Shown here: positions 25,175 to 34,100 of the stretch, in pieces
Layout of the letters: each line of letters opens with the position of its first letter
Position numbering within the stretch: the first letter of the stretch is position 1
Assembly: GCA_016779205.1 (NCBI GenBank)
Contig: JADHOC010000001.1
Span: forward strand, 62,001-126,000
Reading direction: 5' to 3'
Length of the DNA stretch: 64,000 nt
Source of the DNA: Planctomycetota bacterium
GTDB lineage: Bacteria > Planctomycetota > UBA1135 > GCA-002686595
Translations under genes and position numbers: made by a program
Notes under the pieces: model-generated
Told to the model about the DNA's origin: nothing
What the model saw: only the letters and a program-made list of their open reading frames with translations
Databases searched by the model: none

Positions 25175-26095
25175 TCAGGTCAGCGATCCTCCACCATGGA
25201 TCCAGCCGCCGCTCCCCGGAGTCCACCGGGACCGTTCGGCGCCGGATCGGATCCATAGCCCGTCGCCCTCCATCACGGTTCCGATCACCACCCCAGGGAG
25301 CCCCCTGCTGCTTCCGTCACCCCGCGGAGCCATGCACGCCACGAGCTCGTGGTCCTCGCCGTCGTGGAGGGCGTGAAAGAGCGCGCTCCCGACCGCGAGC
25401 CCCGCCCCCCCCTCCGCGTCCTGATGGACCGGAACCGCCTCGGCGTCCAGCTCGATGGCCACCCCGGAGGCCCGGGCCAACCGGTGGAGGTCCAGCGCCA
25501 GGCCATCGCTCACGTCCATCATCGCCGTTGCCCCTGCCCGGGCCAGGGCGCGCCCCTCGGCGAGGCGAGGGACGATCCGCAGGTGCCGCCCGGACCTCAG
25601 GCTGCCCCCCACCGGCCCGGTCAGCCAGACCTCCTGGCCTGGCTCGGCACGGTCCCGGCCGACGGGACGGCCAGCCCCCTCCAGGAAGCCGAGCGCCGTG
25701 ACCGAGAGGCCCGCAGCCCCCGGCGCCAGGGCCATGTCCCCGGCCACGAGCTCGGCCCCGTGCTCCACGGCGGCCTCCCGCGCCCCGAGGATGGCGGCCT
25801 GAATATCCTCCTCGGTCCACGACTCCGGCGCCCGAACGGCGAGGGTCACGGCCCGCGCCGTGGCCGCCGCCGCGGCGAGGTCCGAGAGGGTGCGGAGGAC
25901 CGCCTTGGCGCCCGCGGATCGTCGGTCCGTGTCGGGGGTGAAGTGCACGCCCTCCACGCACTGATCCACGCAGATCACCGGTCGCTCGCCCTGGGCGTGC
26001 AGGACGGCCGCGTCGTGGCCCCGGGAACCCGCGAGCCCGCGTGGCCACTCGAGCCCCGAGAGCCAACGATGCAAGGCGTCCTCATTCCAGCTCAT
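25175..26095 (-). CDS. thiL: Thiamine-monophosphate kinase
   Basis: ThiL phosphorylates thiamine monophosphate to the active diphosphate with ATP. The 306-residue product belongs to the PurM/ThiL fold family. Recognisable segments are GHDAAVL (usually GDDAAVL, so one of the two N-terminal acidic residues is His here), CVDQCVEGVHF, ALRTLSDLAA-type helix LRTLSDLAAAAATA, VAGDMALAP, MMDVSDGLALDLHRL, GSALFHALHDGEDHEL and the C-terminal VIGTVMEGDG. The Asp-rich motif MMDVSDGL is intact. Thiamine context is supported by a ThiE-like gene upstream, with a small protease-like gene between them. It starts at ATG 26095, 8 bases after the previous stop. Confidence 0.88.
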   Translation of the reverse strand: MSWNEDALHRWLSGLEWPRGLAGSRGHDAAVLHAQGERPVICVDQCVEGVHFTPDTDRRSAGAKAVLRTLSDLAAAAATARAVTLAVRAPESWTEEDIQAAILGAREAAVEHGAELVAGDMALAPGAAGLSVTALGFLEGAGRPVGRDRAEPGQEVWLTGPVGGSLRSGRHLRIVPRLAEGRALARAGATAMMDVSDGLALDLHRLARASGVAIELDAEAVPVHQDAEGGAGLAVGSALFHALHDGEDHELVACMAPRGDGSSRGLPGVVIGTVMEGDGLWIRSGAERSRWTPGSGGWIHGGGSLT

Positions 26096-26103
26096 CGTTC
26101 ACC

Positions 26104-26484
26104 TCAGTAGACCCAAGCCAGGAGGACCCGACCGGCGACCGCGCTGAGGTCGAGCCATCCCACTGACCCCGAATCGAATGCGTCGCAGCGGGCGCAGTCC
26201 GCGCTGCACCAGAGCCTCCCGTCGTCCTCCCGCGCGGCCTCCACCAACACGAGGTGCAGCGTCCCATCCGCGGCACGCACCAGAACAGCGTCCCCTGGCT
26301 GGACGTCACCGGGGTGACGATCGATCACCAGCCGGTCCCCGGCCTCGTACCTCGTCACCGGGCTGCATCCGTCCGGCGGCAGGGTGACCAGGTCGAAGCG
26401 CAGGCCGAGATAGGCCGCGCCGGCGAGGGCGATGAGCAGGGTCCACCGTCGGAACCGCCTCAGCAAGCGCCGCTGGAGCGTCAC
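26104..26484 (-). CDS. Small S26-peptidase-like membrane protein, possibly inactive
   Basis: A 126-residue protein starting at GTG 26484, overlapping the thiE-like stop (GTGA). A basic head and one membrane helix (RRWTLLIALAGAAYLGL, about 11-27) precede a small beta domain: CSPVTRYEAGDRLVID, DVQPGDAVLVRAADGTLHLV, then a C-terminal DSGSVGWLDLSAVAGRVLLAW. This is the layout of a signal-peptidase I (S26) or S24 domain: Ser-containing loop, GD-VLV strand, a DS..G..... segment and a final GRV. The catalytic Lys that should sit in the central strand is not visible (the segment reads GTLHLVLVEA). The Cys pair CSADCARC is unusual. I infer the S26-like fold from pattern only. Confidence 0.5.
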   Translation of the reverse strand: MTLQRRLLRRFRRWTLLIALAGAAYLGLRFDLVTLPPDGCSPVTRYEAGDRLVIDRHPGDVQPGDAVLVRAADGTLHLVLVEAAREDDGRLWCSADCARCDAFDSGSVGWLDLSAVAGRVLLAWVY

Positions 26485-27200
26485 GGTCGAGCCTCCGCCG
26501 CAGCGGGGAAGACCGGTTGACCGGCCGCCACCAGCGCCTCGACCCGCCCGCGCACCCCGCATCCGGTGGGCCTCCCGCCTCTCACCTCGTCGGACCCCCA
26601 TACCGCCCCAATCGCCGCGGCCCCGGCGGCGCCCGTTCCGACCAGCCCGGCCATGACCTCCGGACCGACGCCGCCGAGCGCCCAGACGGGGAGGGGGCAC
26701 GACTGGCAGAAGGCCCGGAGCCCCTCGGGGCCAAGGGCCTCTCCGCCCGCATGCTTGGAGTTCGGGGGGAACACCGGGGCGTGGAGGGCGAAGTCCGCCC
26801 CCGCCCAGCGCGCCGCCCCGTCGCCCTCATGGGTGGACGCCCCGATCGCCACCCCGTCGCCCACCACCTCGCGAGCCGCGGCGGCGCCGAGGGAGTGGCC
26901 CGCCAGCTGGACCCCGTCCGCCTCCACCGCCGCCGCGAGGTGCACGCGGTCATGGACGCCGAGCCACGCCCACGGAAACTCCAGGCCCAGGAGCGCCCGC
27001 AGCTCCGTGGCGAGGGCGAGGAAGGCGCCGTCCTCGAGGGCCGGCTCCCGCAACAACAGACCGCGCGCGCCGCCCGCCAGCGCCTCCCGGGCGAGGGCAG
27101 GGAATCGTGCGAGCGCCTCGGCCTCCGCGCTCCCCGCAGGACCGCGGGAGAGGCGGCCCGGAGAGAGCACCAGGAGGCTGGGGGGCAGCCGCCGCCCCAT
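26481..27200 (-). CDS. ThiE/TenI-family thiamine phosphate synthase-like protein
   Basis: A 239-residue TIM-barrel protein. Family segments: ALAGGARGLLLREPAL (usually G...vqlReK), VHDRVHLAAAVEADGVQLAG (usually nDr...a...aDGvHlg), AIGASTHEGD (iG.StH), DFALHAPVFPPNSKHAG (dY...gpvfpT.tK) and VWALGGVGPEVM (ialGGi). ThiE couples the thiazole and pyrimidine halves of thiamine, while TenI is an aminotransferase-like isomerase of the same fold. The KKxD and DD residues that mark true ThiE are altered (RE at the first site), so TenI is a real alternative. thiL two genes downstream supports a thiamine role. ATG 27200 shares one base with the stop of the helicase-partner gene (TGATG). Confidence 0.75.
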   Translation of the reverse strand: MGRRLPPSLLVLSPGRLSRGPAGSAEAEALARFPALAREALAGGARGLLLREPALEDGAFLALATELRALLGLEFPWAWLGVHDRVHLAAAVEADGVQLAGHSLGAAAAREVVGDGVAIGASTHEGDGAARWAGADFALHAPVFPPNSKHAGGEALGPEGLRAFCQSCPLPVWALGGVGPEVMAGLVGTGAAGAAAIGAVWGSDEVRGGRPTGCGVRGRVEALVAAGQPVFPAAAEARP

Positions 27201-29308
27201 CAGTCCTCCAGCTCGATCAGGTAACCGAGGTCGCGGAAGAGCGTCCGATACCGCGCCAGGCTGGTCTTCGCCTTGAGTTGCACGGCGTTGCCGTCCAGCT
27301 TGCCCTTGATGAACGGGCGCACCCCCGCGTCCCTTGCGAAGCGGGCCAGGATCTCGGCGTCCTGGGCCCGGATCACGTGGTCCGGACCGAGAAGCAGCAG
27401 GCCTGACTTGGTTGCCCAGTCGCGGATCGACTGCAGCACGTTCCGGGGAACCGGGGTCCGTGCGTTCATGGTCAGCACCTCGCGCATCTTGTTGAGGGTC
27501 ATGCCCTCCACGAGCCCGCGGTGCACGCTCTTCTCGCTGATCCGAAACTGCCGCAGGGCGCCGTCCTTGGTCCGATCCGTGAAGCGGTCCAGGTCATGGG
27601 TCAGCACGGCGTCATCACCCTCGGCGAACAGGACCACCTCGAAGTCGGGGGTCACCACGAGACGCCCGATCCCGAACGTCTCCTCCTCCGGGGTGTCGAT
27701 ACCCAGGACCCGCGCCCCGGTCCGGGTGAGGCGCATGGCGACCGGGCGCCCCTTGTCGTCGTACCCGAGGTCCACCAGACCGAGCAGGTAGAGGCGCTTG
27801 CGGACCCAGCCCACCAGGTTCCAGGCGAGACGCTGGAGATCCTCCGTGGCCCCGGCGCCGGCTGCCCCCCGAGCGGCGATCATCTCATCGACCTCGAGGG
27901 CATCGAGCTGCGACAGGTAGGCGTTGCGAGCGAGGAACGGCAGATACATCACGTCGTACCAGACGCCGACCTCGAGGCGCTTCATGAGCGTCGCGAGGAT
28001 GCGGCGCATGGCCGGGTGGTGGACCGACTCGTGGGCCTCATCCAGCTCGAAGGTGACGTGCTCGAAGAGCCCGGCGAGCTTGTCATCCAGGTCCTGGGAC
28101 TCCCAGTCCCGCCCGGCGGCGGTGAGCTTGAACGTGCGCTCGCCGGTCACCTCGATGAGGCCCGCGGCACGGGAGAAGCGGAAGATGAACTGGAGCACCT
28201 CGGCCCGCTCCAGCTCACGGCCAGGATTCGGGATCAGCTCCGTGAGGATCCGCTTCTCCGTGGTCTTGAAGATCTCGCCCTTCACGGTGAAGCGCACCGC
28301 ATGGTCGATGATGTACGCGAGGAAGCGAGAGATGTTCGCCATCAGGTCCACACCCAGCGCCGCCTCGTCATGGGGGGCGTCCGGGTCCGAGGGGACCGCC
28401 ACGCGCTTGAACCAGGCCAGCGTGACCTCGTTGAAGACGATCAGCGTGTCATCCTCGTGCTGGATGCCGTAGCGCTCGAGCTCGAGCCTCGCGGCCGTGC
28501 CGACGAGGGACTCCTCGAGGATCTTGCCCCAGCGCCGCTGGTTCCAGTGGGGCAACTCCGTCTCCATGCGCTCGAAGAACCGCCGCGGCAGCAACCCCCC
28601 GAACTCGAGGACAGTCTTGCCCACCAGGTCCCGGAGCCCCTCGGGCAGCCGCTCCACCCGAGCCACGGAGGCCGGCTCGTTGGCGTACATCTTGAACATC
28701 TCCCGGAGCCGAGAGGGCGACATGGGGCGCTCGACCTCCGGCCCGGCGTAGCGCTCATCCAGGTGCCCCTTCAGGGTGATGGTCACCGCGTTCGCACGCG
28801 CCTTCTCGGCGATCTCCTGGAGCAGGAGTGCGTCCGCGAGTTCCCCTGGCAGGGCGAACTGCATGTCGTCCCCGTCTCCCTCCCGGAAGACCATCGCCGC
28901 GCGCTCCAGACCGCCGAGCACGTCCACCTCGGACGCCTGGCCCAGCATGGACAGGACGGTCTTGCGGTCGACCCGGTGCCGAGGCGCGAGCAGCAGCGCC
29001 TCGAGGACGGCCTGCTGGTTCTCGTCCAGGGTCTGCTTGCGGTCGACGGCCCGCTCCGGATCGCACATCCAGCCCTCCAGCGCGCTGCGAACCTCGGCCA
29101 CCTTCGTCGGGAGCTCGGCCGCGCCGGAGTCGCACCAGAAGCGGAACGGCTCGGCCAGCTGCGCCTTCTTGAGCCGCTTGAGAGCCGCGGCGATCGAGAG
29201 GTCGCCGCGGGAGGCCTTGCGGGGGGCGACCTTGGGGGACGCCTTGCCGCTGCGCACGGTGCGCTTGCGGACGCCGGATGAATTGGGTTCAGGAGATCGC
29301 GGTGTCAC
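27200..29308 (-). CDS. XPB-helicase partner with Helicase_C_3 domain
   Basis: A 702-residue protein starting at GTG 29308, overlapping the XPB stop (GTGA). No Walker motifs are present. The N terminus is basic (KRTVRSGKASPKVAPRKASR), a likely nucleic-acid-binding tail. Residues about 30-540 are mainly helical with several winged-helix-like stretches (LDENQQAVLEALLLAPRHRV, RELERAEVLQFIFRFSRAAG). Residues about 549-640 (LVVTPDFEVVLFAEGD, DRFTDRTKDGALRQFRIS, GLVEGMTLNKMREVL) match the Helicase_C_3/XPB-Ssl2-like N-terminal family found beside bacterial XPB helicases. From memory, mycobacterial XPB has a neighbour of this type. It is probably a co-factor or damage-recognition subunit of the helicase. 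Confidence 0.8.
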   Translation of the reverse strand: MTPRSPEPNSSGVRKRTVRSGKASPKVAPRKASRGDLSIAAALKRLKKAQLAEPFRFWCDSGAAELPTKVAEVRSALEGWMCDPERAVDRKQTLDENQQAVLEALLLAPRHRVDRKTVLSMLGQASEVDVLGGLERAAMVFREGDGDDMQFALPGELADALLLQEIAEKARANAVTITLKGHLDERYAGPEVERPMSPSRLREMFKMYANEPASVARVERLPEGLRDLVGKTVLEFGGLLPRRFFERMETELPHWNQRRWGKILEESLVGTAARLELERYGIQHEDDTLIVFNEVTLAWFKRVAVPSDPDAPHDEAALGVDLMANISRFLAYIIDHAVRFTVKGEIFKTTEKRILTELIPNPGRELERAEVLQFIFRFSRAAGLIEVTGERTFKLTAAGRDWESQDLDDKLAGLFEHVTFELDEAHESVHHPAMRRILATLMKRLEVGVWYDVMYLPFLARNAYLSQLDALEVDEMIAARGAAGAGATEDLQRLAWNLVGWVRKRLYLLGLVDLGYDDKGRPVAMRLTRTGARVLGIDTPEEETFGIGRLVVTPDFEVVLFAEGDDAVLTHDLDRFTDRTKDGALRQFRISEKSVHRGLVEGMTLNKMREVLTMNARTPVPRNVLQSIRDWATKSGLLLLGPDHVIRAQDAEILARFARDAGVRPFIKGKLDGNAVQLKAKTSLARYRTLFRDLGYLIELED

Positions 29309-31179
29309 TCTGCGTCGCCCTCGGGAAGGCTGGCTCGGGTCGTTGACCCACCAGGCGCGGCGCCAGAGACCGCTCCTGCGGGGTCCTCGCTTTCAGCGTG
29401 GACGATTTCGTACGAGTAGCCCTGCTCCGTGAGGAACAGCTGCCGCTTCTCGGAGAACTCCTGGTCTCGGGAGCCGAGGGTCACCACGGAGTAGAAGGTC
29501 GCCCCGCTCCCGTCCGACTTCGGCCGGAGCACGCGCCCGAGGCGCTGGGCCTCCTCTTGCCGTGAGCCGAACGTGCCTGAGACCTGCACGGCCACGGAGG
29601 CGTCCGGCAGGTCGACCGCGAAGTTCCCCACCTTCGACAGGACGAGGAGCTCGATCTCCCCCTCCCGGAAGGCGCTGTAGAGCCGCTCGCGCTCCGCGTT
29701 GGCCGTGCGCCCGGTCAGGAGCGGCGCGTCGAGCTCCTTGGCGATGGCGCGGAGCTGGTCGAGGTACTGCCCGATCACGAGGATGCGCTCCCCTGCGTGT
29801 CGCTCGACCAGGTCCTTGAGGATCGGGAGCTTGGCCCTGTTCTCGGACGCGAGCCGGAACTGCTGGCGCGAAGGGGCCGAGGCATAGGCGCGTCGATCCT
29901 CGTCCGAGAAGGGCACCCGCACCTCCACACAGCGGGCCTCTGCGATGAACCCCTGGCCCTCCAGGACTTTCCAGGGCACGTCGTAGCGCTTGGGCCCGAT
30001 CAGGCAGAAGACCTCCTCCTCCTTGTTGTCCTCACGCACCAGGGTCGCGGTCAGGCCCAGTCGACGCCGCGCCTGCAGCTCCGCCGTGACGCGGAAGATG
30101 GGCGCGGGCAGCAGGTGCACCTCGTCGTAGACCACCAGGCCCCAGTTCTGGGAACGGAAGACCTCGAAGTGTTCGAAGTCGCCATCCTTCGAACGGCGCC
30201 AGGTCATCATCTGGTAGGTGCTGATCGTCACGGGGCGGAGGTCCTTGGTCTCCCCCGTGTACTCGCCCACGTCCTCGGGCCGCAGCTCGGTCTTGTCGAG
30301 GAGCTCCTCGCGCCACTGGCGCACCGCCACCGTGTTGGTGGTGAGCACGAGGGTCTTGGCTCCCACGAGGCTCATCACCGCCATGCCCGTGACCGTCTTC
30401 CCCGCACCGCAGGGAAGCACCACCACGCCGCTGCCCCCCATGACCGTCCCACCGGCATGGAAGGCCTCCGCCGCGCCCCGCTGGTAGTCCCGCAGGGCGA
30501 ACGGCTTGCCGCCCAGGGTCACCTCCTTGAGCTGGATCTCGAGGGGATCCCCGTCCAGGTAGCCCCCGCGATCGTCCACCGGGTAGCCGATCCGGATCAG
30601 GCGTTGCTTCAGGTCTCCCCGACCGGTGCCGGTGACAAAGGCCCGGCGGCCCTCCGGGCCATCCTCGAGGTCACAAAGGGCCGCCACCGCCTTGTGCTCC
30701 AGCACCTCATCCAGCAAGCCCTCCTGTCCCCCGACCAGCTCGAAGTCCGCGGGCCCATCGGACGCCCGCTCGATGCGCAGCAGGCCATATCGCTCGATCC
30801 AGCCGCGCACCTCATCCAGGACCCCAGCGGGTACGGGGACGCACGCGAAGCGGTGGAGGGCCTCCTCGATCTCGCCCGCCGTCACGCCCACGGCTGCCGC
30901 GTTCCACACCGACACCGGCGTCACCCGGTAGGTGTGCAGGTAGTCCGGGCTCTTCTCCAGCTCCGCGAAGACGCTGAGCGCGTCGCGGGCCGCTGTGAAG
31001 AGCGGGTGCTCCTCCGTCAGGGGGTTCCCATCCTCGTCGCGCTCGGGGCGCCCGTCCGCACCGACCCGAGCCCGCACCGTATGGAGCATCAGGGTCCGGT
31101 CGCTCTGGACGATCAGCGGATTGGTGGGCAGCGGCGCCGGAAGCGCCGCCGCGGTGCCGGCCTTCGTCTCGTCGGTCAT
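29305..31179 (-). CDS. XPB/Rad25-type DNA helicase
   Basis: A 624-residue superfamily 2 helicase starting at ATG 31179, overlapping the uvrA stop (ATGA). The N-terminal 200 residues are the XPB-type regulatory head (LIVQSDRTLMLHTV, SPDYLHTYRVTPVSVWNAAA). Helicase motifs follow: Q-like FALRDYQRGAAEAF, Walker A LPCGAGKT (about 255-262), TLVLTTNTVAVRQW, Walker B as DEVH (about 350), GLTATLVREDNKEEEV carrying the XPB-specific RED motif (about 380), and motif VI QRLGRVLRP (about 540). XPB unwinds DNA 3' to 5'; in eukaryotes it opens damage bubbles in TFIIH. Placement between a UvrA and a Helicase_C_3 partner points to nucleotide-excision or transcription-coupled repair. Confidence 0.92.
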   Translation of the reverse strand: MTDETKAGTAAALPAPLPTNPLIVQSDRTLMLHTVRARVGADGRPERDEDGNPLTEEHPLFTAARDALSVFAELEKSPDYLHTYRVTPVSVWNAAAVGVTAGEIEEALHRFACVPVPAGVLDEVRGWIERYGLLRIERASDGPADFELVGGQEGLLDEVLEHKAVAALCDLEDGPEGRRAFVTGTGRGDLKQRLIRIGYPVDDRGGYLDGDPLEIQLKEVTLGGKPFALRDYQRGAAEAFHAGGTVMGGSGVVVLPCGAGKTVTGMAVMSLVGAKTLVLTTNTVAVRQWREELLDKTELRPEDVGEYTGETKDLRPVTISTYQMMTWRRSKDGDFEHFEVFRSQNWGLVVYDEVHLLPAPIFRVTAELQARRRLGLTATLVREDNKEEEVFCLIGPKRYDVPWKVLEGQGFIAEARCVEVRVPFSDEDRRAYASAPSRQQFRLASENRAKLPILKDLVERHAGERILVIGQYLDQLRAIAKELDAPLLTGRTANAERERLYSAFREGEIELLVLSKVGNFAVDLPDASVAVQVSGTFGSRQEEAQRLGRVLRPKSDGSGATFYSVVTLGSRDQEFSEKRQLFLTEQGYSYEIVHAESEDPAGAVSGAAPGGSTTRASLPEGDAE

Positions 31180-34100
31180 CTCGACTGCCTCCGCTCTTTG
31201 GCGGCAGCGTCGCCGCGTCCTCGGGCGGCCTGGGCCTTGGCCTTGGTGGCCGCAACCTTGCCCTTCGCGTTCCTGGCCGGCGTCTTCTTGGCGCCGCTCG
31301 GCGACTTGGCCGCTCCCCGCCGCCCGGAGGCGTCGCGCCCCGACCGGGTGCCGCGAGCCGCGCCGCGGCCCCCCCCCGGCTTCCCCGACTGCAGCCAGCG
31401 GCCCGTGATCGAGCCGGCGTCCCCCGCGAGCTCCGCCGGTGTGCCCGTGGCGATGATCTGGCCCCCGGCCTCGCCCCCCTCGGGCCCGAGCTCCACGAGC
31501 CGGTCGCACACCTCCAGGAGCTCGGTGTGATGCTCGATGACCACCACCGCGTTCCCCCGACGGACGAGCCTCCCGAGGCAGCGCGCCAGGTGCTCGACGT
31601 CCGTGGCCGCGAGCCCGGTGCTCGGCTCGTCCAGCACCAGGACGCTGCGCTGGGCAACCCCCGAGGGGGAGTCGGCCCGCCACAGCTCCGAGGCCAGCTT
31701 GATCCGCTGCGCCTCGCCACCGGAGAGCGTGGTGGACGACTGCCCCAGGGACATGTAACCGAGCCCCACGTCGTGCAAGGTCGAGAGGATCCGCCGCAGC
31801 GCGGGGGCGGCCGCGAAGAACTCGAGGGCCTCGTCGACGCTCATGGCGAGGACGTCGGCGATGGAGCGGCCCCGGTATCGAACCTCGAGCACCTCCGGCT
31901 GATACCTCGACCCATCGCACTCCTCGCAGGTGAGCCACAGGTCGGAGAGGAACTGCATCTCCACCAGGGTCGCGCCGCGCCCGTCGCAGCCCGCGCAGCG
32001 TCCCTTGGTGGAGTTGAAGGAGAAGTTGGAGGGGGTGAAGCCCTTCATCCGAGCCTCCGGCGTCTTCGCGAAGAGCTCCCTGAGGTGGGGCATGAGCTCC
32101 ACGTAGGTCGCCGGGACGCTGTGCGGCGTCCTGCCGATGGGCGAGGCGTCCACCACGGCGAGACGCGTGCCCTCGGGCACCGAGGCGCTCTTCCACCTGC
32201 CGCCGGCCGACTCCCCCCGGATCGCGGGGACCAGGGCGTCGAGGACCAGGGTGCTCTTGCCGCTCCCCGATGGGCCACAGACCCCGAGCAGCTCCCCGAA
32301 GCGCACCTCCAGGTCCACGCCCCGCAGGTTGTGCTCCCGGGCGCCCTTGAGCTGAACGGACGCGTCGTCGACGCCGAAGGCGGCCACGAGCGCCTCGCGC
32401 CGCGCAGACTCCATCTCGGCGTCCTCCCCGGCAGCGTCGTCCGAGAGGATGGAGGCCAGGTCCACCTCACCTCTCATGTATCGCCCGGTGCCGGAGGTGG
32501 GGTGCTCCCGGACCTCGGCGGGCGTCCCCGCGACCACGACCTCGCCCCCGAGCACCCCGGCGCCGGGGCCCATGTCGACGATGTGATCCGCGCGGCCCAT
32601 GAGCTCCGCGTCGTGCTCCACCACGAGCACCGTGTTCCCAGCGTCCCGCAGGTCCTCCAGGGCCCCCGCCAGCTGGTCGATGTCCCTGGGGTGGAGGCCC
32701 ACCGTGGGCTCATCCAGGACATAGCACACCCCGACGAGCTCCGACCCGAGGCTCGCGGAGAGCCGAACGCGGCGCGCCTCCCCACCGGAGAGCGTGGCCG
32801 TCGATCGGTCGAGCGTGAGGTAGCCGAGCCCGACTCGCTCCAGGAGGGCGAGGCGCGAGCGGAGCTCCGCGAGCACCTGCTCCATGGCGGCCGCCGCCGA
32901 CTTGCGCAGCTTCAGCCCCCCGAGCCACCCCAGCGCCGCCTCGACGGTCATCCCCAGGACCTGGGGGATGCGCTTGCGACCCACGAGGACGCTCCGGAAC
33001 TCCGGGGCGAGCCGCTCCCCGGCGCAAGCCGGGCAGGTCTGCCGGGTCATCACGCGCTCCAGGATGCCCGCCCACTCCGGGTCATCGGTCTTCGCGTGCC
33101 AGGCGTCGATGTGACCACAGAGGCCGTTCCACTCCGAGGTGTACTCCTGGTCGAAGTCGAAGTTCCTCATCTGCTTGGAGACGTGCACCTCGTAGCTCGC
33201 GCGGGCCCCCACGCCCCTCAACAGCAGCGCCTGGTGCTTCGCGCTCAGCTTCTCGAGGGGCTTGTCGAGGTTCACCCGATGGGACCGCGCGACCGTGCGC
33301 AGCAGCGTCTCGTAGTACCCCTTGCCCTTCACCAGGTAACGGCCGAGCTTCCCCCCGATGGCGCCGTCCGCGAGGGGGCGCGTCGGGTCCGTGATCAGCT
33401 TCTCCGGGTCCGCCCGGAAGATGGAGCCCAGCCCGTCGCAGCTCGGGCAGGCACCCACGTGGGTGTTGAAGGAGAAGTGCCGCGGCTCGAGCTTGGCTCC
33501 GAGCTGGAAGCCACAGGTGGTGCACGCCCCGTGGGTGCTGTACTCGATCCGGTCCCCGCCCTTCACGAGCACCGAGACCCGGCCATGGGAAGCGGCGGCC
33601 GCCTGCTCCACCGCGTCGGCGATCCGTGCCCGGGAGGCCGTGGAGAAGCTCACCCGGTCCACCACCAGGTCCACCGCCTCCGCCTCATCGAACGGGAGGT
33701 CCTCCGCGTCCAGACGGTGCTCCTCGCCGTCGATCATGACCCGCACGAAGCCCGCGGCGGTCCAACTGGGGACGAGGGCGCGCAGCCGATCGCCGGTGGA
33801 CTCCGCGCTCGTGCCCATCCTCACGGAGTGACCGAGAACCGGGGCCAGGATCCAGCCCTTCGGCTTCCCCGGCAGCTCCGCCGTGGCCTTCAGGATCTCC
33901 CGGGTCACCTTGCCCGGGTCCGCCGGACGCAGCGGCTCCCCGTGGTCGGGGCAGCGCGCCTCACCGGCCCGCGCGAAGAGTACGCGGAGCTGGTCGTGGA
34001 TCTCGGTGGTCGTCGCCACCGTCGACCGGGGGTGACCGCGGACGGTGGAGGCCTCGACGGCCACCGACGGGCCGAGCCCCTCGATTCGATCCACAGGCGG

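Noticed and set aside
31180-32196. A 339-codon upstream extension of the XPB helicase
   Set aside because: It is entirely inside uvrA in another frame, and the helicase head begins at ATG 31179.
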